This document shows, in pieces, positions 1-5,317 of a stretch of 6,844 bases of DNA. Source of the DNA: Actinomycetota bacterium (lineage in GTDB: Bacteria; Actinomycetota; Acidimicrobiia; Acidimicrobiales; Ilumatobacteraceae); NCBI GenBank assembly GCA_005805045.1, contig SYNW01000047.1, positions 1 to 6,844 on the forward strand. Reading direction: 5' to 3'. The notes under the pieces were generated by a model, which searched no databases, was not told the DNA's origin, and was given only the letters and a program-made list of their open reading frames with translations. How positions within the stretch are numbered: position 1 is the stretch's first letter; every line of letters begins with the position of its first letter. Both the position numbers and the translations under genes were made by a program.

Positions 1-2
1 CG

Positions 3-1211
3 CGCAAGGTGCTGTTGAACACTTGGGAAGCCGTCTATTTCGATCACGACGAAGCAAAGTTGAAACAACTCGCTGATCTGGCCGCAAGTGTCGGCGTCGA
101 ACGGTTCGTTTTGGACGACGGCTGGTTCGGCAAACGAAGAAACGACAAGTCGAGTTTGGGCGACTGGTGGGTTTCGGCTGAGATATATCCGAATGGTTTG
201 GCGCCGCTGATTTCTCACGTTCAAAACTTGGGCATGGACTTTGGCATTTGGATTGAGCCTGAAATGGTCAATGAGGACAGCGATTTGTTTCGGGCACACC
301 CAGATTGGGCTCTCGTCTCGCGAGATTATGAGCCAGTGCGATCGCGAAATCAACTTGTGTTGAACCTGGCGCATCAACCCGCATATCAATATGTATTTAC
401 GAAACTCGACATGCTGCTCAGCAAAAACGAAATTTCGTTTGTCAAATGGGATATGAACCGGCCGCATGTGCAAGCCACACTGCACGGTGGCGCCGCCGGC
501 ACGCACGAACAAACTCTGGCCCTGTACAGACTGATTGATCAACTACGAGCGGCACATCCACACATTGAAATTGAGAGTTGCTCATCGGGTGGCGGAAGAA
601 TTGACCACGAAATCTTGCGCCACACTGATCGAGTGTGGACGAGCGACTGCATCGACCCATATCGACGTCAGATAATTCAGCGCGGGGCGTCGATGTTCAT
701 TCCGAATGAAGTAATGGGCGCACATATTGGTGCAGAAAAAGCCCACACGACAGGGCGAGTTCACTCTTTAGATTTTCGCGGACTTTCATCCGTCTTTGGT
801 TACTTGGGTCTCGAACTCGATCTGAGCAAATGCAGCGACGGCGAATTGAAGTCGATTAGCCAGATTGTTGCGTGGCACAAAAAGCATCGCGAGTTGTTGC
901 ACTCGGGCGACGCCGTGCGATTTGATTGCGAAAGCTCATCGCAGATTAGCCACGGCGTCTACGCATTAGATCGAACCGAAGCAATAATTTCGGTCGCGCA
1001 GTTGTCCAAAGAACACGAAGGCGATGCGCGAGTGTTGCGATTGCCTGGTCTTGACGCAGAACGCAAATATCGTGTTTCGACTATTGAACCGAATTTCGCG
1101 GCAAGTCATGATGTTGGCGAATTCACGGGTAAACAACTTGAACTTGATGGTTTGAATCTGCCCTCAATGCGACCCGAAAGCGGGACCATCTACCATCTCT
1201 TGTGTATCTAG
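3..1211 (+). CDS. alpha-galactosidase, GH36 family (5' partial)
   Basis: Hydrolyses terminal alpha-1,6-linked galactose from melibiose, raffinose and similar oligosaccharides, probably in the cytoplasm as no export signal is visible. The frame is open to the left edge, so the GTG at 9 is an internal valine (RKVLLNTWEAVYFD, the usual entry into the GH36 catalytic barrel) and not a start. About 402 residues remain of a family usually near 700, so the N-terminal beta-sandwich domain lies outside the window. Visible motifs, in order: LDDGWFGKR, GDWW, FGIWIEPEMVN, KWDMNRPH with the nucleophile Asp at 450-452, ESCSSGGGRID, TSDCIDP with the acid/base Asp at 645-647, and HTTGRVHSLDFR. The last ~100 residues look like the C-terminal beta domain. 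Family assignment is strong; exact substrate is not shown. The SDCIDP variant replaces the commoner SDNTD and recalls actinobacterial members. The stop is 27 bp before gatC, with no terminator visible. Confidence 0.93.
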   Translation, partial: RKVLLNTWEAVYFDHDEAKLKQLADLAASVGVERFVLDDGWFGKRRNDKSSLGDWWVSAEIYPNGLAPLISHVQNLGMDFGIWIEPEMVNEDSDLFRAHPDWALVSRDYEPVRSRNQLVLNLAHQPAYQYVFTKLDMLLSKNEISFVKWDMNRPHVQATLHGGAAGTHEQTLALYRLIDQLRAAHPHIEIESCSSGGGRIDHEILRHTDRVWTSDCIDPYRRQIIQRGASMFIPNEVMGAHIGAEKAHTTGRVHSLDFRGLSSVFGYLGLELDLSKCSDGELKSISQIVAWHKKHRELLHSGDAVRFDCESSSQISHGVYALDRTEAIISVAQLSKEHEGDARVLRLPGLDAERKYRVSTIEPNFAASHDVGEFTGKQLELDGLNLPSMRPESGTIYHLLCI

Positions 1212-1225
1212 AGTGGCTCGGCTAA

Positions 1226-1231
1226 TAGAAT
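1226..1231 (+). promoter_or_regulatory. possible -10 element (TAGAAT) of a leaderless gatC promoter
   Basis: TAGAAT fits the TANNNT pattern of actinobacterial -10 elements. It ends 7 bp before the gatC GTG, which would put the transcription start on or next to the first base of the start codon. No Shine-Dalgarno sequence precedes that GTG, which fits leaderless translation. No -35 hexamer is recognisable at 16-18 bp spacing, so this rests on one short motif plus spacing. Confidence 0.38.
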
Positions 1232-1238
1232 TGGTGCC

Positions 1239-1541
1239 GTGCCAGAGCAAATTTCGAAAGAAACAGTAGTCAAAGTTTCACGACTTGCGAGGTTGAGCCT
1301 CTCGCCAGACCAAGCAGAGAAAATGACCTCGCAGTTGGCCGGGATGCTCGAACATTTTCGCGACATCGATGCTCTTGACCTTTCGGATGTCGAGCCGATG
1401 ACGCAACCGTATCCACTAAAAAATGTGATGCGCCAAGACGTCGAGGCGAAATCTCTGGATCGCCAAGAAGTATTGGATCAGGCCCCCGCAGCCGAGAGCG
1501 GTCGCTTTCGCGTGCCACCGACAATCGGATTCGACGTTTAG
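1239..1541 (+). CDS. gatC: Asp-tRNA(Asn)/Glu-tRNA(Gln) amidotransferase subunit C
   Basis: Small non-catalytic subunit of the cytoplasmic GatCAB complex; in known structures GatC wraps around the GatA-GatB interface and stabilises it. The 100-residue product is of normal family length (about 95-105). It shows the family pattern: N-terminal VKVSRLARLSLSPDQ helix, the helix around LAGMLEHFRDIDALDLSDVEPM, then PLKNVMRQD, and the C-terminal AAESGRFRVPPTIG that precedes the end in most GatC proteins. The GTG at 1239 is chosen because it places this conserved start at residues 10-16; there is no ribosome-binding site, and a TAGAAT box 7 bp upstream suggests a leaderless mRNA. It is the first gene of gatC-gatA-gatB, and its TAG stop directly abuts the gatA start. 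No truncation or anomaly is seen. Confidence 0.96.
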   Translation: MPEQISKETVVKVSRLARLSLSPDQAEKMTSQLAGMLEHFRDIDALDLSDVEPMTQPYPLKNVMRQDVEAKSLDRQEVLDQAPAAESGRFRVPPTIGFDV

Positions 1542-2960
1542 GTGATGCAAAAACTTGTTGAGATCGTTGCAGGCGTAACGAATGGTTCGTTCACCGCAAG
1601 CGCCGTGGTCGAAGAACATCTTGGTCGCATTAAAGCGCGCGAAAGCGAGATTCATGCCTTCAACTTGGTGACGGCGGATCAGGCGCGCGAAACTGCGGCA
1701 AAAATCGACGACGATGTCAAGGCCGGCAAAAAAGTCGGTGCCTTGGCTGGTGTACCGATTGCGCTCAAAGACAACATGTGCACGCGCGGAGTTGAGACGA
1801 CGTGCTCTTCAAAAATATTGCAAGGTTGGAAACCGCCTTACGACGCGACGGTCGTTACAAAGTTGCGTCAGGCCGGTGCGGTAGTCGTCGGCAAAACGAA
1901 TCTTGACGAGTTCGCGATGGGTTCGAGCACCGAGAACTCGGCGTTCGGTCCGACGAAAAACCCGCTTGACATTTCACGCGTGCCAGGCGGGTCGAGTGGT
2001 GGCAGTGCAGCCGCAGTCAGCGCCGGTTTTGCCGCGGCATCTTTGGGTAGCGACACCGGCGGAAGTATTCGTCAACCTGCTGCGCTTTGTGGCGTCGTTG
2101 GTGTCAAGCCGACATACGGCACCGTTTCGCGCTACGGTCTTGTCGCGTTTGCCAGCAGTCTCGATCAGATTGGCCCGTTCACAAGCGATGTGCGTGACGC
2201 CGCAACTTTACTTGAGGTCATCTCGGGTCACGACCCGATGGATTCAACCTCAATTCCGCAATCGGCGCCTTCGCTCGTATCGGTACTCGAACATGGCGTC
2301 AAGGGAATGCGAATTGGTCGCGTCACCGATTTGCCCGAAGGTTGCGAGCCCGACGTACTCGCGCGACTTGAAGCCGCGTTCGACGCGTTGCGCAAGGCCG
2401 GGGCGACAATCGTCGATGTCAAACTGCCGTCGCTGCAATATTGCCTGACTGCTTACTATTTGATTGCACCTGCCGAGGCAAGCAGCAATCTTGCGCGCTA
2501 CGACGGCGTGCGCTACGGAAACCGTGTCGAAGCCACAGATCTCAACGCGATGTATGCAGCAACTCGCGAAGCGGGTTTTGGTGAAGAAGTCAAACGACGC
2601 ATCATGCTCGGCACCTATGCGTTGTCGGCTGGTTATTACGACGCCTATTACGGCAAGGCGCTGAAAGTTCGTCGACTTATTTCGGATGATTTTGCGCGCG
2701 CGTATAAAGATGTCGACACGATCTTGACGCCGACATCACCGTCTACGGCATTCAAGTTCGGCTCAAAGACAGACAATCCATTGGCGATGTATTTGTGCGA
2801 TGTGTTCACGATTCCAACCAATTTGGCGGGGCACCCCGCAATGAGCGTTCCCTTTGGTGTTGGTGCCGATTCGATGCCCGTGGGTATTCAAGTGTTGGCA
2901 ACGACAATGGGCGAGCAGGCAATGTTCAAAGTTGCAGCAGAACTCGAGCGTGCATCGTGA
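1542..2960 (+). CDS. gatA: Asp-tRNA(Asn)/Glu-tRNA(Gln) amidotransferase subunit A (glutaminase)
   Basis: Amidase-signature subunit of GatCAB. It hydrolyses glutamine and passes the ammonia through a channel to GatB, which amidates the mischarged tRNA. The 472-residue product is slightly shorter than usual (about 480-495) but complete. The Ser-cisSer-Lys triad is visible: Lys76 in GVPIALKDN, Ser151 in PGGSSGGSAAAVSAG and Ser175 in SDTGGSIRQPA. Each lies three residues before the S. aureus GatA equivalents as I recall them (79, 154, 178). TVSRYGLVAFASSLDQIGP and the C-terminal NLAGHPAMSVPFG also match the family. The start is ambiguous: GTG at 1542 directly follows the gatC stop and ATG at 1545 comes next, with little Shine-Dalgarno support for either. 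Translation by coupling to gatC is likely. The 3' end overlaps gatB by 4 bp. Overlapping reading frames inside it are shadows. Confidence 0.98.
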   Translation: MMQKLVEIVAGVTNGSFTASAVVEEHLGRIKARESEIHAFNLVTADQARETAAKIDDDVKAGKKVGALAGVPIALKDNMCTRGVETTCSSKILQGWKPPYDATVVTKLRQAGAVVVGKTNLDEFAMGSSTENSAFGPTKNPLDISRVPGGSSGGSAAAVSAGFAAASLGSDTGGSIRQPAALCGVVGVKPTYGTVSRYGLVAFASSLDQIGPFTSDVRDAATLLEVISGHDPMDSTSIPQSAPSLVSVLEHGVKGMRIGRVTDLPEGCEPDVLARLEAAFDALRKAGATIVDVKLPSLQYCLTAYYLIAPAEASSNLARYDGVRYGNRVEATDLNAMYAATREAGFGEEVKRRIMLGTYALSAGYYDAYYGKALKVRRLISDDFARAYKDVDTILTPTSPSTAFKFGSKTDNPLAMYLCDVFTIPTNLAGHPAMSVPFGVGADSMPVGIQVLATTMGEQAMFKVAAELERAS

Positions 2961-4399
2961 GCGACGATGCAGTATTGCCGAATGGTTGGCAACTTGTCGT
3001 CGGTCTCGAAGTGCATGTCGAGTTGGCAACCAAGACAAAAATGTTCAGCGCGAGCGCGAATCGTTTCGGCGACGAACCGAACACAAACATTGACCCAGTA
3101 ACTCTGGGTTTGCCCGGCGCATTGCCAGTTCTCAACAAACATGCCGTAGAACTTGCAATGCGAATTGGCTTGGCGTTGAATTGCAAAGTTCAACCTTGCA
3201 CTTTTCATCGCAAGAATTATTTTTATCCAGACCTGCCGAAGGCCTATCAAATAACGCAATACGATCATCCGCTGAACATTGACGGGTTTTTAATGTTGCC
3301 AGGCGAGGTGCGCATCGGCATCGAACGCGCTCACCTTGAAGAAGACACCGGCAAGTCGACGCACTTTGGTGGTTCTTCGGGTCGAATTCACGGCAGTGAT
3401 TATTCGCTGATTGATTTCAATCGCGCCGGGGTGCCGCTCGTCGAAATTGTTTCACGGCCAGATATTCGAACTTCTGAACAAGCCCGACAATATGTGGCCG
3501 AGTTGCGCGCGATTTTGCTGGCCGTCGGCGCGAGCGATGCAAAAATGGAGGAAGGCTCGATGCGCTGTGACGTCAACGTTTCGGTGCATAAGCCCGGCAC
3601 ACCATTTGGCACAAGATGTGAAATCAAAAATGTCAACTCGATTCGAGCAGTGGGCCGCGCAATTGACTATGAAGCGCGGCGTCAAGTTGACCTGATTGAA
3701 GGCGGCGGTACCGTGCGCCAAGAAACTCGTCACTGGGACGATGCATCTGGTCGCACCGAAACTTTGCGCACCAAAGAAGACGCCGACGACTACAGATATT
3801 TCTTAGAGCCAGACTTGGTGCCGCTAGTGCCCGAGCAATCTTGGATCGATCAAGTTCGCGCGGCGCTGCCGGTTTTGCCGGCGGCACGACGCAATGCATT
3901 AGCCGAACTTTGTGGCATTGATAAAGATGGCGAGTCGGCGTTTGTCGTCGTCGAGCGTGGACAAGACGACTATGTTCGTCAAGTTGTCGGCAACGGTGGC
4001 GATCCGCGACGCTCGGTCATATACGTGCAACAGGCATTTGCCGAGCAAGGTGCAACACCAAAAGTGCCGGCAAAAGATTTGGCGGCTCTAACGATTCTTG
4101 AACGAGATGCGAAAGTTACTTCGACTCAAGCCAAGACTTTGCTAGCTGATTTGATCGAAGCCGGTGGAGGAGATGTTGCAGCGATTGCCGCCAAGCGTGG
4201 GTTTGAGGCACTAGATACCGGAGCGCTCGAAGCGATGGTGGACACGGCGATTGCAGCCGAACCAGGCGCTTGGCAAAAATATTGTGACGGCGAAGAAAAG
4301 GCACTCGGGGCTTTGGTTGGGGCGATTATGAAGTCGTCAAAAGGCAAGGCTGATGGCAAAGCTGTGACGGCAATCCTGCAGTCGAAGCGGCAGAAATAG
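2957..4399 (+). CDS. gatB: Asp-tRNA(Asn)/Glu-tRNA(Gln) amidotransferase subunit B
   Basis: tRNA-binding and kinase/transamidase subunit of GatCAB. It phosphorylates the Glu or Asp on the mischarged tRNA and replaces phosphate with ammonia from GatA. The frame is open upstream to 2795, but the GTG at 2957 is chosen: it gives 480 residues, the normal length, puts the family N-terminus GLEVHVEL at residues 16-23, and forms a GTGA overlap with the gatA stop. Catalytic cradle motifs follow: FSASANRFG (30-38), PDLPKAYQITQYDHPL (91-106), ERAHLEEDTGKSTH (123-136), DFNRAGVPLVEIVSRPD (153-169), MEEGSMRCDVNVSV, CEIKNVNS and DADDYRYFLEPDLVPL. The C-terminal helical and YqeY-like tail ends with GAIMKSSKGKADGKAV near residues 455-470, typical of the tRNA-contacting tail. 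It is the last gene of the operon. No rho-independent terminator follows; only a weak A/T-rich hairpin is present. Confidence 0.98.
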   Translation: MSDDAVLPNGWQLVVGLEVHVELATKTKMFSASANRFGDEPNTNIDPVTLGLPGALPVLNKHAVELAMRIGLALNCKVQPCTFHRKNYFYPDLPKAYQITQYDHPLNIDGFLMLPGEVRIGIERAHLEEDTGKSTHFGGSSGRIHGSDYSLIDFNRAGVPLVEIVSRPDIRTSEQARQYVAELRAILLAVGASDAKMEEGSMRCDVNVSVHKPGTPFGTRCEIKNVNSIRAVGRAIDYEARRQVDLIEGGGTVRQETRHWDDASGRTETLRTKEDADDYRYFLEPDLVPLVPEQSWIDQVRAALPVLPAARRNALAELCGIDKDGESAFVVVERGQDDYVRQVVGNGGDPRRSVIYVQQAFAEQGATPKVPAKDLAALTILERDAKVTSTQAKTLLADLIEAGGGDVAAIAAKRGFEALDTGALEAMVDTAIAAEPGAWQKYCDGEEKALGALVGAIMKSSKGKADGKAVTAILQSKRQK

Positions 4400-4415
4400 T
4401 CGTAAAGAAGCGATT

Positions 4416-4443
4416 TTTACAAACGCCATCGGGATAACATAAT
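4416..4443 (+). promoter_or_regulatory. predicted sigma70-like promoter of the iron permease gene
   Basis: TTTACA at 4416-4421 (5 of 6 matches to TTGACA) and CATAAT at 4438-4443 (5 of 6 to TATAAT) are separated by 16 bp. The predicted transcription start is near 4449-4451, inside the palindrome at 4447-4464, leaving a leader of about 45 bases before the ATG at 4496. This is the best promoter match noticed in the window and lies in its longest non-coding gap. Confidence 0.6.
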
Positions 4444-4446
4444 CTG

Positions 4447-4464
4447 TGTTAGGTATACCTAACA
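4447..4464. promoter_or_regulatory. 18-bp perfect palindrome, probable DtxR/IdeR-family iron operator
   Basis: TGTTAGGTATACCTAACA is a perfect inverted repeat. One more complementary pair (4445/4466) follows a single mismatch. Its core, TTAGG-TATA-CCTAA, resembles the metal-dependent repressor boxes of the DtxR/IdeR/SirR family. The known 19-bp DtxR/IdeR consensus TTAGGTTAGGCTAACCTAA can be read as two overlapping TTAGG-N4-CTAA-like units offset by five bases; the site here looks like one such unit in perfected form. It covers the predicted transcription start, where bound repressor would block polymerase, and the downstream gene is an iron permease. Iron-responsive repression is therefore the natural reading. 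The regulator is inferred; no regulator gene is in the window. Confidence 0.72.
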
Positions 4465-4482
4465 AATTGATTTAAATAGAAC

Positions 4483-4488
4483 AGAGAG
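4483..4488 (+). promoter_or_regulatory. weak ribosome-binding site of the permease gene
   Basis: AGAGAG lies 7 bases before the ATG at 4496. It is a poor but correctly spaced match to AGGAGG. The leader and this site suggest conventional, leadered translation here, unlike gatC. Confidence 0.4.
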
Positions 4489-4495
4489 TTCACTG

Positions 4496-5314
4496 ATGGG
4501 TTCAAGTTTTTTGATTACGTTGCGCGAGGGTCTCGAGGCGTCTCTCGTGATTTCAATTTTGTTGACGTATCTCGCCAAAACAAATCGCCGCGATGAGAAT
4601 AAATCAGTTTGGCTTGGCACATTTGTTGCAATAGCCGCGTGTCTTGTCGTCGGAATTGCCGTCTACGTTCTCGTCGATGGCTTGAACGGCAAGGTCGAAT
4701 ATGCAGTTGAAGGCACCTTGGCACTTGCGGCAACGCTTGTACTGACACAAATGATTTTCTGGATGCGCGCTAACGCTCGAAATATGAGCGCCGATCTGCG
4801 CACCAAAGTTGAATCATCATCGAAGACTGCTCTGGTGACGATCGCATTTGTCGCGGTTGCACGCGAAGGATTAGAAACCGCGCTGTTTTTGCTCAGCGCA
4901 AAGACAGAAACTGCTTCTGGATCATCAGTGGTCATCGGTGGAGTAATTGGTCTGGTTGGCGCGATTGGCATCGGCTTCTTTGTGTTCAAGGCCGGTAGCC
5001 GCGTGAATCTCAAGACATTTTTTAACGTCACCGCAGTTCTGCTGTTGATGTTCGCCGCAGGTTTAGCAGGTAAAACAGTGCACGAATTCAGCGAACTACT
5101 CGGTCTAGAGACTGGTTATCTAATCGAGTCGGCTTGGACGATTGAGAGTGGTATCTGGGCAAAAGGCGGAACCTTTTATGACTTTATGAAGGGCTTGTTT
5201 GGCTGGCACGCGAACCCAGAGAGAATTCGAGTAGTCACCTATTTCGCGTACCTAATACCTGTGCTTGGAATATATCTAAAGAGTTCGAAAGCAGATAAAC
5301 AACTAGTCTCTTAA
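4496..5314 (+). CDS. efeU: FTR1/EfeU-family high-affinity iron permease
   Basis: Integral membrane protein of the oxidase-dependent FTR1 / iron-lead transporter family, expected to carry iron across the cytoplasmic membrane. The 272-residue length is typical of EfeU. Two family-defining REXXE motifs are intact: REGLE at 10-14 in the first membrane segment and REGLE at 123-127 in the fourth. Both lie in similar surroundings, LREGLEASLVIS and AREGLETALFLLS. Seven hydrophobic segments are apparent, at about 4-25, 38-60, 71-91, 112-134, 145-166, 175-195 and 245-263. HEFSE at 196-200 matches another conserved acidic motif of the family. The ATG at 4496 leaves only nine residues before the first REGLE, as in EfeU. 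Neighbours include no efeO or efeB, so it may work as a lone permease or with partners elsewhere. Expression is probably iron-repressed through the palindrome at 4447-4464. The symbol rests on family similarity; FTR1-like permease is the safer name. Confidence 0.9.
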   Translation: MGSSFLITLREGLEASLVISILLTYLAKTNRRDENKSVWLGTFVAIAACLVVGIAVYVLVDGLNGKVEYAVEGTLALAATLVLTQMIFWMRANARNMSADLRTKVESSSKTALVTIAFVAVAREGLETALFLLSAKTETASGSSVVIGGVIGLVGAIGIGFFVFKAGSRVNLKTFFNVTAVLLLMFAAGLAGKTVHEFSELLGLETGYLIESAWTIESGIWAKGGTFYDFMKGLFGWHANPERIRVVTYFAYLIPVLGIYLKSSKADKQLVS

Positions 5315-5317
5315 TCT

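Noticed and set aside
9..11. GTG at 9 as a start for the galactosidase
   Set aside because: The frame is open to the window edge and the sequence before and after it (RKVLLNTWEA) is internal GH36 barrel; a start here would remove the N-terminal domain.
1903..2448. 181-residue open frame on the + strand inside gatA
   Set aside because: It is a +1-frame shadow of gatA, Arg/Ser-rich with no recognisable motifs, and gatA is strongly conserved across the same bases.
2795..2956. Upstream extension of the gatB reading frame giving a 534-residue protein
   Set aside because: The extra 54 residues overlap gatA out of frame, have no GatB similarity, and the GTG at 2957 gives normal length and a GTGA overlap.
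4402..4420. Inverted repeat GTAAA...TTTAC after gatB as a terminator
   Set aside because: The stem is short, A/T-rich, has a G-T pair and no following U-run; part of it serves better as the -35 of the permease promoter.
5304..5309. TAGTCT as a -10 element of a leaderless ilvD promoter
   Set aside because: It fits TANNNT and lies 8 bp before the ATG, but it is a poor match with no -35 at proper spacing; kept only as a possibility in the ilvD finding.
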